From: Cellulomonas shaoxiangyii | GTDB taxonomy: Bacteria > Actinomycetota > Actinomycetes > Actinomycetales > Cellulomonadaceae | NCBI RefSeq assembly: GCF_004798685.1 | Contig: NZ_CP039291.1 | Coordinates: 434,001 to 498,000 of the forward strand | Reading direction: 5' to 3' | DNA length: 64,000 nucleotides | Shown: positions 1 through 8,829 of the stretch, piece after piece | How the letters are laid out: every line of letters begins with the position of its first letter | Numbering within the stretch: the first letter of the stretch is position 1 | Translations under genes and position numbers: made by a program | Notes under the pieces: model-generated | Database searches by the model: none | Told to the model about the DNA's origin: nothing | The model's input: the letters and a program-made list of their open reading frames with translations, nothing else

Positions 1-367
1 TGCGCTCGCCGCAGAGCACGACCCCGACGTCGAGCGTCGCCGCGGCCCCGCGCACCCGGCGGACGACGTCGCGCGCCACCGCGAGGTCGAGGCCGTCGAC
101 CGCGACCGCCACGCCGTCGCGGACGACGTGCGCGCCGTTCTCCGCGATGTACACGAGGTCGTCGCGGCCCATCGTGCGGCGCAGCGTGGGGTACGCCCGC
201 CCGCTCGCGGGGGCCACCGTGACGCCCCGCGCGAGCAGCGCGTCGAGCAGCGGCCAGAACGTCGGGTGCACCCGCTTGGCGCCGTCGAGCAGCGAGCCGT
301 CCATGTCGAGCGCGATCAGCCGCACGTCCGGGACGTGGTCGAGAACGGGCGGGTCGGCGACGGTCAC
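1..367 (-). CDS. HAD-superfamily (Cof-type) phosphatase, 3' part cut by window edge
   Basis: N-terminal 122 residues of a HAD hydrolase; the rest lies beyond base 1. Motif I is DMDGSLLD near residues 21-28, giving the two catalytic aspartates, and it is followed by the Cof-type stretch PASGRAYPTLRRTM and IAENGAHVV, typical of the type IIB haloacid dehalogenases that act on sugar phosphates or cofactors. The chosen start is the GTG at 367, which leaves a short leader before the first beta strand. The substrate cannot be told from this part. Family assignment is firm and the specific role is open. Confidence 0.85.
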   Translation of the reverse strand, partial: MTVADPPVLDHVPDVRLIALDMDGSLLDGAKRVHPTFWPLLDALLARGVTVAPASGRAYPTLRRTMGRDDLVYIAENGAHVVRDGVAVAVDGLDLAVARDVVRRVRGAAATLDVGVVLCGER

Positions 368-381
368 CGGTCGAGCATGCC

Positions 382-1584
382 TCACCAGTTCCGCCCGCCC
401 GGCGCGCCGCCGCCCGCACCGGGGTCCCGCCCGGTGCCCGGCGCACCGCCGCCGGAGGTGCCGCCCGACGGGCCGTCCGGCGCGCCGTCCCCGCCGGTCC
501 CGTCGTCCGGTCCGGCGCCCCCGCCGGTCGCGTCGTCGGCTCCTGCGCCCCCGCCGTTGGCCTGCTGGTTGCGCTCCGCGACCTGGGCCTGGCGCTCGGC
601 CTCCGCGTCCTGCGGCGCCGGGGCCTGGTCCGCCCCGGTGGGCGCGTCCGCGTCCGCGCCCTCGTCGGGTGCCGGTGCCCCCGGCGTCGGGCCGATCTCC
701 CCGGCGTTCATGGCCCTGCCGACGTTCTGCGCGCGCTCGCTGAGCTCCGCGAGCTGCTCCTGCGCGGCCTGCTGCTCCTGCTCGCGCTCCTCGTCACCGC
801 CACCACCGCCGCCGCCACCGGCACCGGACGACGGCGGGGTCGGGCAGGCCGGGTCCGCGAGCGCCTCGGCCCGCAGCGCGGCGTGGTCGGCGGCCTCCTC
901 GAGCAGGTAGTGCGCCCAGCGCAGCTCCTCGGAGTACACGGGCGGGTCCGCGCCCTCGTACGGCGGCTCGAGGACCTCCTCGTCGTACGGCTCCCCGGCG
1001 GCGCGCGCGACCAGCGCGACGCCCACGGCCACGGCCTCCGCGAGCGCATCGTCGGCGGCGGCCTCCATCTCGGTGGTGTACGCCTCGAGGACGGTCGCGC
1101 GGTTGGTCTGCACGGCGCAGCGGTGCTCGTCGGGCACGCCGACCAGCGCCTGGTCGAGCGCGTCGAGGGCGGACGACCACAGCCCGGCGCGCGCACGCGC
1201 CGTGCCGGCGTTGAAGTCGGCCTTCCACTGCTCGACCGGTACCGCGGACCGCTGCCGGTCGAACACCTCCATGGCCGCCCCGTCGTCGCCGGCGTCCCAC
1301 GCCGCCCGACCCTGCCCGTAGACCGGGAGCAGCACGAGCATGTGCACGCCGAAGAACAACAACACGGCGGCCGGCAACCAGGTCCAGAACAGCAGGCGCC
1401 GGCGGCGCCGGACGTGCGGCGGCTCGGCCGCGCGTGCCGCCCGGCGTGCGGCGCGGCGCCCGGCGGTGGTCCGCAGCCTGGCCCGCGACCTGCGGTCCTG
1501 CTCGTCGCGTTCGGCCTTCGCCAGCTCCTTCCGGCGTCGTGCGGCCGCCTGCGCGGCGCGTGCCCGGTCCTTCTCGCGGCTCAT
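382..1584 (-). CDS. Membrane-anchored TPR-like protein of Bat operon (BatC/BatE-like)
   Basis: A 400-residue protein, last gene of the MoxR-DUF58-vWA operon. It has a very basic Lys/Arg/Ala cytoplasmic N terminus (1-63), one membrane segment (about 64-88), then a helical region (about 92-200) with repeated A-G-D-x-x-A-A pieces that look like degenerate TPRs. The tail, from about 265, is dominated by Gly, Pro, Ala, Asp and Gln and is probably disordered. The ATG at 1584 overlaps the upstream stop by 4 bases, which favours it over an ATG 33 bases earlier. In Bat operons a TPR protein commonly accompanies the two vWA proteins. TPR identity is an inference from pattern, not a clear motif match. 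Confidence 0.7.
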   Translation of the reverse strand: MSREKDRARAAQAAARRRKELAKAERDEQDRRSRARLRTTAGRRAARRAARAAEPPHVRRRRRLLFWTWLPAAVLLFFGVHMLVLLPVYGQGRAAWDAGDDGAAMEVFDRQRSAVPVEQWKADFNAGTARARAGLWSSALDALDQALVGVPDEHRCAVQTNRATVLEAYTTEMEAAADDALAEAVAVGVALVARAAGEPYDEEVLEPPYEGADPPVYSEELRWAHYLLEEAADHAALRAEALADPACPTPPSSGAGGGGGGGGDEEREQEQQAAQEQLAELSERAQNVGRAMNAGEIGPTPGAPAPDEGADADAPTGADQAPAPQDAEAERQAQVAERNQQANGGGAGADDATGGGAGPDDGTGGDGAPDGPSGGTSGGGAPGTGRDPGAGGGAPGGRNW

Positions 1585-2648
1585 GCGGACCGCCGGCGGC
1601 TGGACGCCCGGCCCCACGTCCAGGCCTCCGCCGCGAGCAGCAGCGCGGCGAGCAGGGCGAACGGCCAGACGACGTCACGCGTGCCGATCACGTCGGTGCG
1701 CCCGTCGGCGGCGATCGCCGCCACGTCGACGTCGGCGACGAGGGACCCCGTCGGCGTGGGTGCGGTGCGGTGGACGTACGGCACGCCGAGCTCCTCGGCG
1801 ACGGCGCGCAGGCCGTCCTCGTCGATGCGGGACACGGCGTCGCCGCCCGCGGGGTCGGTGATGTAGGGCGGGTCGGGGTCGACCGTGCCGTCGTAGCTGC
1901 GCATGCGGCCGCCCTGCGCGGTGCCGTAGCCCAGCACGGCGCCGCCGTCGACGAGCGGCGCCAGCTCGGCGAACGACGCGGCGTCGCCCTCGCCGGTCTG
2001 CTCCCCGTCGGACAGGTAGAACACCAGGCGCACCATCGCCGGGTCGCGGCGGGCCGCGTCCTCGAGCGAGCGGCGCAGCACGTCGAGCGGCCGGTCGCGC
2101 AGCGTGCCCGTCGAGGAGGCGGTCACCTCCTGCGTGACGGTCTGCGCCCACGACCGCACGGCGTTCACGTCGTCCGTGAGCGGCAGCTGGGAGCCGGCCT
2201 CGTCGGCGAAGGCGATGACGGCGAAGGACCCGCCGGACAGGTCGGTGGCGAGCGAGACGACGTCGTGGCGGGCGCCGTCGAGGCGGCGCACGGTCGGCTC
2301 GGGCGGCAGGCCGGGCTGCCGCGGCGCGGGCTCGCCCGGGCCCCAGTCCTCGGCCGCCATGGAGCCCGTGCGGTCGACCACGAAGAAGGTCTGCACGCCG
2401 GCGCGGGCGCCGCCCGGCTGCGTCGTCGTCACGGCCGGTGTGAGCCCGACGACCGCGACCGCGGCGACGAGCAGCGCACGGCGCCACCACGTCCAGGGCC
2501 CCGCGCGGAGCGCGCCGTCGCGCACCGGGCGCGCGCGCCGGTCCTGGCGCACCACGCGCACGCCGAGGGCCTGCACCACGCACAGCACCAGCAGGGGCAG
2601 CGCCGTGACCAGCACGACGCCCACCGGGACCACCGCCCGCCACGTCAT
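1581..2648 (-). CDS. vWA-domain membrane protein (BatB-like)
   Basis: A 355-residue membrane protein with two N-terminal membrane segments, a von Willebrand A domain and a C-terminal membrane segment just before the stop. The metal site reads VVDRTGSM, a D-x-T-x-S variant of the usual D-x-S-x-S, followed later by a conserved YLSDGEQTG. The ATG at 2648 overlaps the preceding vWA gene by 4 bases, so the two are translationally coupled. Paired vWA proteins next to MoxR and DUF58 are the hallmark of Bat (aerotolerance) operons, thought to act as a membrane chaperone or envelope-stress complex; that role is by analogy. Confidence 0.85.
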   Translation of the reverse strand: MTWRAVVPVGVVLVTALPLLVLCVVQALGVRVVRQDRRARPVRDGALRAGPWTWWRRALLVAAVAVVGLTPAVTTTQPGGARAGVQTFFVVDRTGSMAAEDWGPGEPAPRQPGLPPEPTVRRLDGARHDVVSLATDLSGGSFAVIAFADEAGSQLPLTDDVNAVRSWAQTVTQEVTASSTGTLRDRPLDVLRRSLEDAARRDPAMVRLVFYLSDGEQTGEGDAASFAELAPLVDGGAVLGYGTAQGGRMRSYDGTVDPDPPYITDPAGGDAVSRIDEDGLRAVAEELGVPYVHRTAPTPTGSLVADVDVAAIAADGRTDVIGTRDVVWPFALLAALLLAAEAWTWGRASSRRRSA

Positions 2649-3664
2649 GCGCGCACCCGCCAGGCCAGGACGACGGCCAGCAGGCCGGCGACGTACAGCA
2701 GGGCGACCCACCCGTCGGAGTCGTCCACGACGAGCCGCTCCGGGTCGGCCTCCATCGTGACGAGCTCGGCCGCCTGCACCTGCGCGAGGATCGCGGGCAC
2801 CGCGCCGGGGTCGGACGCCTGCGCGAACACGCCGCCGGTGTCCTCGACCGCCAGGCGCATGCGGGCGCGCACCCCGCTGCCGCCCGACCCGGCGTCGCGG
2901 TCCGGGTACAGGCCGTGCACGACGGCGCCGCGGTCGGCCGCCAGCACCGTCGCCTCCTCGAGGGAGTACACCGGGTCGCCCGACAGCTCGTTGTCGGTCG
3001 CGAGCACCACGGACCGCGACCGGTCCGCGTCGAACTGGTCGAACAGCAGCGCGCACGTCGCAAGGCCGTCACCGATGAGCGACGCCTGCATCTCCAGCCC
3101 TTCCGTGCCGCCGCGGAAGAAGTCCTCCACGTCGTCGGGCGCGTCCCCCTCCAGGACGTCGCGCGCCGTGCGCAGCTGCTCGCGCACCAGGTCGTAGTCG
3201 TCGGTGAGCGGGAAGACGGTCCGCGAGGTCGAGTTGAACAGCGACAGCGCGACGCGCTCGCCCTCGAACTCCTCGACCAGGCGCCCGAACGCGGCGACGA
3301 CGGCCGCGTCGTACTCGATCATCGAGCCGGACACGTCGAGGCACAGGACGATGTCGCGGTTCGCCAGGTCGCGGGTGCGCTCCTCGACGGCGACCGGGCG
3401 CGCGACGAGCACGGCCGCCGCGAGGGCGGCGGCGCCGACGGCGAGCACGAGGCCCGCGCGCAGCGCGTGGTAGCGCACGCGCCAGGCCCGCATCGCCGGC
3501 ACGTGGCGCAGCTCGGCGGTGTTCGCGACCCACGTCGTCGTGGCACCCCGCCGCCGCCACAGCAGGCCCGCGGCGAGGGCGGCGACGGCCAGCGCCACGA
3601 GCGCCGGCACCGCCCACGGCGTGGTCAGGGTCGTGCCCGCGCCCAGCGGGACGGCGGCGGTCAC
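2645..3664 (-). CDS. vWA-domain membrane protein (BatA-like)
   Basis: A 339-residue protein with two hydrophobic N-terminal segments flanking a basic loop, a von Willebrand A domain with a canonical metal site (CLDVSGSM), the downstream VLATDNELSG motif, and a final membrane helix ending in WRVRA. The start is taken as GTG 3664, which overlaps the upstream stop as GTGA; the adjacent GTG at 3667 is equally possible. It overlaps the BatB-like gene by 4 bases. Acts at the membrane with MoxR and DUF58 in the Bat-type system; the exact biochemical job is not known. Confidence 0.87.
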   Translation of the reverse strand: MTAAVPLGAGTTLTTPWAVPALVALAVAALAAGLLWRRRGATTTWVANTAELRHVPAMRAWRVRYHALRAGLVLAVGAAALAAAVLVARPVAVEERTRDLANRDIVLCLDVSGSMIEYDAAVVAAFGRLVEEFEGERVALSLFNSTSRTVFPLTDDYDLVREQLRTARDVLEGDAPDDVEDFFRGGTEGLEMQASLIGDGLATCALLFDQFDADRSRSVVLATDNELSGDPVYSLEEATVLAADRGAVVHGLYPDRDAGSGGSGVRARMRLAVEDTGGVFAQASDPGAVPAILAQVQAAELVTMEADPERLVVDDSDGWVALLYVAGLLAVVLAWRVRA

Positions 3665-4164
3665 CACCTCGTCACCACCCGGCGCGCCTCCGCGAGCGAC
3701 GTCCGCACCGACGTACGGCTGTGCGCCGCGAAGGACGGCTTCGCGTACCGCTCGAGCAGGCCGGCGAGGCGCCGCACCCGCCTGTCCTCGCGCGCCAGGC
3801 CCGCGGTGAGGGACGCGGTGCGCACGCCCGTGCGGGCCGCCGCGAACTCCCGCACGACGAACTGCAGCTCGAGGTGCACACCGCGCTCGTCCAGCTCGCC
3901 GGCGCCGTGCCGGCCCTCGATCGTCGCGATCCGGTCCAGCGCGACGCCCCGCGCGGCGGCGTACGGGTCCCCGCCGCCACGCCGGTGCCGGGGGGCCGAC
4001 CCCTCGGCCGCGGCGGGCGCGGCCGGCGCCGGTGCGTCCGCGGGTGGGCGCGTCGAGCGCAGGACCCACCAGAACCACCCGCCGACCACGGCCACGAGCA
4101 GCAGGCCGACCAGCGGCCACCACCCGTGGTACGCCATCGGCTCGACCAGCTCACCGCCGGGCAC
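3661..4164 (-). CDS. Small membrane protein of MoxR/vWA operon (DUF4381-like position)
   Basis: A 167-residue protein with one strong membrane helix (about residues 10-35, rich in Trp, Leu and Val), an Ala/Pro linker, and a soluble helical domain rich in Arg and Glu. In MoxR-DUF58-vWA operons this position is usually held by a short DUF4381-type protein. It overlaps the DUF58 gene by 14 bases upstream and the BatA-like gene by 4 bases downstream, so it is firmly part of the operon. No catalytic motif is visible; assignment is by topology and context. Confidence 0.75.
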   Translation of the reverse strand: MPGGELVEPMAYHGWWPLVGLLLVAVVGGWFWWVLRSTRPPADAPAPAAPAAAEGSAPRHRRGGGDPYAAARGVALDRIATIEGRHGAGELDERGVHLELQFVVREFAAARTGVRTASLTAGLAREDRRVRRLAGLLERYAKPSFAAHSRTSVRTSLAEARRVVTRW

Positions 4165-5116
4165 GTCGCGCCCTCCCCAGCAGCGCCGCCATCTCGTCCA
4201 GCACGTCGTGCGTCGACTCGACCGTGACGGCCTCGACGCCGACGCGCCGCAGCCGCGCCCGCACGGCCAGGTGCCGCTCCGCGCGCGCCTGCGCGACCGC
4301 CTGCTGCACGCCGCGGCGCCCGCGCAGGTACGCGGGCAGCGTCCAGCCGGACACGATGTCGCGCACCGCGCGGACGGGTCCGGTCACCGCGACCGGGCGG
4401 CCGCGCTCGCGGGCGTCGGACGCCCCCGCGAGCGTCGCGGGCGCGGGGCCGAGGTCCGCCCCGAACAGGTCCGCGTCGGCGACCTGCACGACCATCACCT
4501 CGTGCCGCGTCCGCACGCGCGCGAGGGCCCGCGCGTCGGCCTCGGTCGGCCGCGCCTCGTCCGTGACGACGACGACGAGCGAGCGGCGGGCCGTGCGGCG
4601 CAGCACGCGGTCGAGCAGGCGCGCGAGGTCGCCGTCGCCGGCACCGGGGTCGAACGTCCGCTCGACCCGCCGCAGCAGCACCTCGAGGTGCGTCGACCCG
4701 GCGCGCGGCGGCAGCTCCAGGACCCGGCTCGCATCGCCCGCGACGACGCCGACGCGGTCGCCCCGCCGGTGCGACAGGTGCGCGACGACGTCCGCGACGA
4801 GCAGGGCGACGACGTCCTTGCGCTCCCCGCCCGCGGACGTGGCGCACATGTGCCGGCCGGTGTCGACGACGAGGACCACCGACAGGTTCGACGTCGCGAC
4901 GTACCGCTTGACCACGGGCTGCGCCGACCGTGCCGACGCCCGCCAGTCGATGTCGCCCACGTCGTCACCGGGCGTGTAGAGGTGCAGGTCGTCGACCTCG
5001 TCGCCGTGGCCCTTCCACACCGCGCGGTGGCGCCCCTCGAGCAGCCCCGTGGCGCGGCGCACCGTGGGCAGGTCGAGGCGGGCGCGCACGAGCGCGAGAC
5101 GGGACCGGTGGGGCAT
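4151..5116 (-). CDS. DUF58 domain protein
   Basis: A 321-residue cytoplasmic protein with the DUF58 signature: a GDEVDDLHLYTPGDD block followed by DIDWRASARS and VVKRYV (around residues 38-72), then a vWA-like fold with VVDTGRHM as degenerate metal site. DUF58 proteins partner with MoxR ATPases. The stop of the MoxR gene lies 18 bases upstream of this start, so the pair is co-transcribed. Start is the ATG at 5116. The family call is secure; the molecular function is uncharacterised. Confidence 0.9.
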   Translation of the reverse strand: MPHRSRLALVRARLDLPTVRRATGLLEGRHRAVWKGHGDEVDDLHLYTPGDDVGDIDWRASARSAQPVVKRYVATSNLSVVLVVDTGRHMCATSAGGERKDVVALLVADVVAHLSHRRGDRVGVVAGDASRVLELPPRAGSTHLEVLLRRVERTFDPGAGDGDLARLLDRVLRRTARRSLVVVVTDEARPTEADARALARVRTRHEVMVVQVADADLFGADLGPAPATLAGASDARERGRPVAVTGPVRAVRDIVSGWTLPAYLRGRRGVQQAVAQARAERHLAVRARLRRVGVEAVTVESTHDVLDEMAALLGRARRARR

Positions 5117-5134
5117 GGGTCAGCGCACCGGCGG

Positions 5135-6130
5135 TCAGGGCACCGGGACCGCGTCGAACACGGCGTCGACGATCGACTCGGGCGTCACGTCGTCGGCGAG
5201 CGCGTCGAACGTGCGGACCACCCGGTGGCGGAGCACGGCGTGGCGCAGCGCGCGCACGTCGTCCGGCGTGACGTGGCTGCGGCCGTCCCGCAGGGCGACC
5301 GCCTGGGCGACGCGCATGAGGGCGATGGACCCGCGCGGGCTCGCGCCCATGCGCACCAGCCGGTCGTGGCCGGGCACCTGCACGGGCCCGCGGCCGCGCG
5401 TGGTCGCGACGAGGTCGACGACGTACCGGCGGATCGACGCGTCGACGTAGACCTCGTCCACGCGGGCCTGCAGCCAGCGGACCTCGTCGAGCGTGAGCCG
5501 GTCGGCGTCGAGCGGGCGGGTCATGCGGCCGTCGGAGATGCGGTCCAGGATCTCGACCTCCTCCGCCGGCTCGGGGTAGTCGAGCACCTCCTTGAGCAGG
5601 AAGCGGTCCATCTGGGCCTCGGGGAGGACGTGCGTGCCCTCCTCCTCGATGGGGTTCTGCGTGGCGAGCACCATGAACGGCGTCGGGACCGGGTGCAGCT
5701 CGCCCGCGATCGTCGTCTGCTTCTCCTGCATCGCCTCGAGCATCGCCGACTGCGTCTTCGCGCTCGACCGGTTGATCTCGTCGAGCAGCACGACGTTCGC
5801 GTGCACCGGCCCGAGCTGCGTCGTGAACGTCGACGTGCCGTAGTTGAAGACCTGCGTGCCGACGATGTCCGACGGCATGAGGTCCGGCGTGCACTGGATG
5901 CGGTGGAACGACCCGGACACGGCGTGCGCGAGCGTCTGCGCGGCCGTCGTCTTGGCCAGGCCCGGGACCGACTCGAGCAGGATGTGCCCGCCGCACATCA
6001 GCGCCGTCACGAGCGACGTGCGCAGCCCCGCCTGGCCGACGACGCGCTGGTCGAAGACCCGGCCGATGCGTTCGGTGAGCGCGACGGCTCGGTGGAGGTC
6101 GCGGGAGGTGAGCGTGTCGCGGGGAGGCAC
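5135..6130 (-). CDS. MoxR-family AAA+ ATPase
   Basis: A 331-residue AAA+ ATPase. It shows the MoxR order: VVGQ near residue 29, a Walker A loop ESVPGLAKTT, the CTPDLMPSDIVG block, Walker B VVLLDEINR, sensor 1 ATQNP and a C-terminal lid with ASPRGSIAL. MoxR ATPases act as chaperones that insert cofactors into, or activate, vWA-domain proteins; here the two vWA partners are encoded downstream in the same operon. The start is GTG 6130, 11 bases after the stop of the hydrolase gene; longer in-frame readings run back through that gene on the same strand and are spurious. Confidence 0.93.
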   Translation of the reverse strand: MPPRDTLTSRDLHRAVALTERIGRVFDQRVVGQAGLRTSLVTALMCGGHILLESVPGLAKTTAAQTLAHAVSGSFHRIQCTPDLMPSDIVGTQVFNYGTSTFTTQLGPVHANVVLLDEINRSSAKTQSAMLEAMQEKQTTIAGELHPVPTPFMVLATQNPIEEEGTHVLPEAQMDRFLLKEVLDYPEPAEEVEILDRISDGRMTRPLDADRLTLDEVRWLQARVDEVYVDASIRRYVVDLVATTRGRGPVQVPGHDRLVRMGASPRGSIALMRVAQAVALRDGRSHVTPDDVRALRHAVLRHRVVRTFDALADDVTPESIVDAVFDAVPVP

Positions 6131-6141
6131 GGGCCGGGAGG

Positions 6142-6717
6142 CTACCCCGCGGCCGGCCACCAGAGGCGCACCGCCGCGACCACCGCCGTGTCGCGGGGCG
6201 CGTGCGTGCCGGGCACGAGGGCGAGGGTCCACGGGCCGCCGAGGCCCGCGAGGTGCCTGGTCAGCTCGTCGGGCGTGCCGAAGGGGTCCTGCTCGCCGCT
6301 GACCGCCAGCACCGGCACCCGGACCTCGGGCAGGTGGGCCGTGCGCAGCCGGTCCGGCCGCCCGGGCGGGTGCAGCGGGTAGGACAGCAGCAGGAGCCCC
6401 GCGGCCGGCAGCCCCTCGGCGACGGCGACCGACGCCATCCGCCCGCCGAACGACCGCCCGCCGACGACGAGCCGGTCGGTGCCCACGCCGAGCTCGGCGG
6501 CGAACGCCTCGGCCTCCGCCCGGACGCGGTCGACGGCGGCCCGCCCGCGCGGCAGGTCGGCGCGGCGGACCGCGACGTGCGGGGACAGGGCCGCGTCGAG
6601 CGCGACGAGCGTCGCGTGGTCCCGCGTGGCGCTCGCGCCGGGGGTCAGGAGCACGCCGGCGACGTCGGCGGGCGCCTCGCCCGCGTGGACGACGCGGGGA
6701 ACAGGGCTCGGTCGCAC
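6142..6717 (-). CDS. Alpha/beta hydrolase of KANL3/TEX30 type
   Basis: A 191-residue alpha/beta hydrolase. A nucleophile elbow GGRSFGGRM carries the serine, the acid is likely the Asp in SGEQDPFG, and the histidine lies in PGTHAPRD. The short length and the position of these residues match the dienelactone-hydrolase-like TEX30/KANL3 group, whose bacterial members have no defined substrate. GTG start at 6717. It is the first gene on this strand and may head the Bat operon, with only 11 bases to MoxR; whether it shares its function is unknown. Confidence 0.82.
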   Translation of the reverse strand: MRPSPVPRVVHAGEAPADVAGVLLTPGASATRDHATLVALDAALSPHVAVRRADLPRGRAAVDRVRAEAEAFAAELGVGTDRLVVGGRSFGGRMASVAVAEGLPAAGLLLLSYPLHPPGRPDRLRTAHLPEVRVPVLAVSGEQDPFGTPDELTRHLAGLGGPWTLALVPGTHAPRDTAVVAAVRLWWPAAG

Positions 6718-6884
6718 GGACCGACGATCCCACGTGCCGCGGTGCGCGGCCGGGTGCCCACCGGCGCCGGCGGTGCGCCGATGGGGCGAATCCGGTCGCG
6801 GGCGGGTGCAGGGCCTTTCTGCGCCCGCCCGCCGCCGATACGCTGCCGACCGCGTGCCCTCGGGCCGTCGACGAGGGAGGGGCG

Positions 6885-7178
6885 ATGCCGCGCTTCAAGG
6901 TGGACCCGGACGGCCTGCTGCGGACCGTCGAGGCGCTGCGCGTCGCGAACGCCGGCATCGAGGCCGAGCTTGAGCGCCTGGACGCGCAGGTGCGCCGGCT
7001 GGACGACGCCTGGTCGGGCGAGGCGCGCGACGCGTACGCCCGGGCCCAGGCGCAGTGGCGCCAGGAGCTGGCGGGCATGAACAGGACGCTGGCCGACGCG
7101 GCGCGCCGCGCCGCGAACGTCTCCGCCCGGTACACCGCGACCCGCGAGGCCGTCGCCGCGCGCTGGAGCGGCGCGTGA
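6885..7178 (+). CDS. WXG100 (ESAT-6-like) family protein
   Basis: A 97-residue all-helical protein with the W-S-G turn at residues 43-45 between two predicted amphipathic helices, the defining WXG100 hairpin. Such proteins are substrates or chaperones of type VII secretion. A good Shine-Dalgarno (GAGGGAGGGG) precedes the ATG. It heads a five-gene cluster (6885-9575) with overlapping ends. No EccC ATPase, EccB/D membrane component or mycosin lies in the window, so secretion would depend on machinery elsewhere. The family call is based on length, helix content and the WxG motif. Confidence 0.85.
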   Translation: MPRFKVDPDGLLRTVEALRVANAGIEAELERLDAQVRRLDDAWSGEARDAYARAQAQWRQELAGMNRTLADAARRAANVSARYTATREAVAARWSGA

Positions 7179-7717
7179 GCGCGGCGGAGCAGCACGTGGG
7201 CGCGGCGGAGCAGGCCGAGCCCGTGCTGGCGCGCGTCGACGCGCTCGTCGCCCGTGGCCGCGCGCTCGAGGAGCGCACGCGCGCCGTCGAGCGCGAGATC
7301 GCCGAGATGCTGCCGGACACGGCCACCGACCTCGCGACCGCGACCTGCGACGAGCACGGCGTGCTGACGGCCCTGGCCTTCGCACCGGCCGCCGCCGAGG
7401 CCACGCCGCAGCAGGTCGAGGACGCGGTGAACGTCGCGATCGGGCGCGCCGCGGGCACGGCCGGCGTGCTGGGCGACGCGCTCGCGGCCGCCGTCCTCGG
7501 CGCGCTCGCGGGCGGCACGATGCCGCGGCCGACCGAGCACGTCGCGCTCGGCGGCGCGATCCGCGTCGAGGCGTTCCTCGGCCGTCCCGGCCGCGTCCAC
7601 CTGCGCCCCGACCTCGTGGAGCGCACCGCCCTCACCGCCGTCGCGGAGGCGGTCGTCGCCGCCCACGCGGCCGCTGCCCGCGAGTCCGCACCCGTCCCGC
7701 CGGCCCCGGAGGTCTGA
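7175..7717 (+). CDS. YbaB/EbfC-like protein of WXG100 cluster
   Basis: A 180-residue protein. The N-terminal 60 residues form a charged helix (EQAEPVLARVDALVARGRAL), followed by strands containing ATCDEHGVLTALAFAP and a TPQQVEDAVNVAIGRA helix, an arrangement like the YbaB/EbfC nucleoid-associated fold often found beside actinobacterial WXG100 genes. The GTG at 7175 overlaps the WXG100 stop by 4 bases; an earlier in-frame GTG at 7055 lies within that gene and is not used. A DNA-binding role is known for the family only; here the protein might instead partner the WXG100 pair. Confidence 0.6.
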   Translation: MSAAEQHVGAAEQAEPVLARVDALVARGRALEERTRAVEREIAEMLPDTATDLATATCDEHGVLTALAFAPAAAEATPQQVEDAVNVAIGRAAGTAGVLGDALAAAVLGALAGGTMPRPTEHVALGGAIRVEAFLGRPGRVHLRPDLVERTALTAVAEAVVAAHAAAARESAPVPPAPEV

Positions 7718-7720
7718 CCC

Positions 7721-8059
7721 GTGTCCGAGATGGAGGTCGACACCGACGACCTGCGCAGCGACGCCACCGACTACTGGGACCCCTGGTCCGGCAAGGTGCT
7801 CGAGCTCGAGCGCGCCACCCGCGCGGCGTACAAGCCGCTCACCGCGGCGGACTGGTCGGGCATCCCCGGCGCGCAGGACGTGCGCGTGGCGTTCGAGCAG
7901 TTCCTCGGTGACGTCGCCGAGTTCCTGCACACGGGCTCCGAGGTGATGGAGGGCATCGCCCGCACGCTCCTCGAGGCGTCCGCCGACTACGTGAAGCTCG
8001 AGGACGGCAACGTGGCCGAGCTCGCCGAGATCCAGGCCGAGCTGGAGGCACTGCAGTGA
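7721..8059 (+). CDS. WXG100-like helical protein, second copy in cluster
   Basis: A 112-residue acidic helical protein, starting 3 bases after the previous stop. It has a W-S-G turn in AADWSGIPGAQDVR around residues 45-47 and long helices on each side, as in ESAT-6/EspC-type type VII substrates, although it is longer and more acidic (many Asp and Glu) than the first WXG100 protein. The two could form a heterodimer. The family call is plausible rather than certain, because the turn is offset and no C-terminal YxxxD/E export signal is clear. Confidence 0.6.
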   Translation: MSEMEVDTDDLRSDATDYWDPWSGKVLELERATRAAYKPLTAADWSGIPGAQDVRVAFEQFLGDVAEFLHTGSEVMEGIARTLLEASADYVKLEDGNVAELAEIQAELEALQ

Positions 8060-8829
8060 GCTACGTCGACACCATCAAGGCGGTCGAGATGGCCAAGCTC
8101 CGGGGCGCCCGCGTCTCGGTCGAGACGCTGCGCGACGGGTGCGAGCCGCTCGTGCGCACGCTCGTCGACGTGTACCTCGGCACGTTCCCGCCGTTCCCCT
8201 TCAAGGACCGGGTGGCGGACGAGATCACCGAGCGGCTCGTCGGGGTCGTGCGGGAGTTCTGCGGCTACGTCCTCGAGGTGATCGCGTTCTTCGAGCAGCT
8301 CGTCGACTGGATCGGCAGCCCCGTGGCGCTGCGCGCGGCCGCCGACGCGCTCCTCGCCGACGTCGACAACCCGGCGAACGCGCTGCTCCTGCAGATCAAG
8401 GAGAGTGCGGTGCCGAGCCGCCACTCCTGGAACGACCCACCGGCCTCGGACGACTACGCCGACGCGCGGGAGGCGCAGCCGGGCGAGCTCGAGCGCCTCC
8501 TGCCGTTCATCGGGTCGATGCGCGAGATCCTCCGGGAGATGGCGAGCTCGATCGAGACGTTCTACATCGAGCTGACGATCGCGATCGTCGGCCTCGTCGG
8601 CGCGATCGCCGGCCTGGTCGTCACCATCGGCGCGGGTTCGACCGGCATCGGCCTGCCCGTCGCGGTCGGCACCGCCGTCGCGACGGTCGCGAGCCTGCTC
8701 GCCGCCATCGGCGGCATCGTCGCGCTCGCGGTCACGACCTCGCAGGTGCAGGGCGGGCTGCTCGACTCCGCGAAGGCGGGCTTCAGCCACACCTGGGCGA
8801 ACCACGCGCAGTTCGCGACGGTGCGATGA
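8056..8829 (+). CDS. Membrane protein of WXG100 cluster, function unknown
   Basis: A 257-residue protein overlapping its neighbours by 4 bases on both sides. The first 170 residues look soluble and helical (ETLRDGCEPLVRTLVDVY, FCGYVLEVIAFFEQL). Then come two hydrophobic Gly/Ala/Val hairpin segments (about 178-238, including LVGAIAGLVVTIG and VASLLAAIGGIVALAV), a pattern reminiscent of glycine-zipper pore-forming toxins or LXG/WXG effector tails. No catalytic motif is seen. A membrane-inserting effector carried by the adjacent WXG proteins is one reading; a structural membrane component is another. Confidence 0.65.
   Translation: MSYVDTIKAVEMAKLRGARVSVETLRDGCEPLVRTLVDVYLGTFPPFPFKDRVADEITERLVGVVREFCGYVLEVIAFFEQLVDWIGSPVALRAAADALLADVDNPANALLLQIKESAVPSRHSWNDPPASDDYADAREAQPGELERLLPFIGSMREILREMASSIETFYIELTIAIVGLVGAIAGLVVTIGAGSTGIGLPVAVGTAVATVASLLAAIGGIVALAVTTSQVQGGLLDSAKAGFSHTWANHAQFATVR

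Noticed and set aside
2915..6382. Open frame of 1155 codons on the plus strand
   Set aside because: It is antisense to the whole Bat operon, has Arg/His/Gly-biased composition with no motif, and arises from the high GC content.
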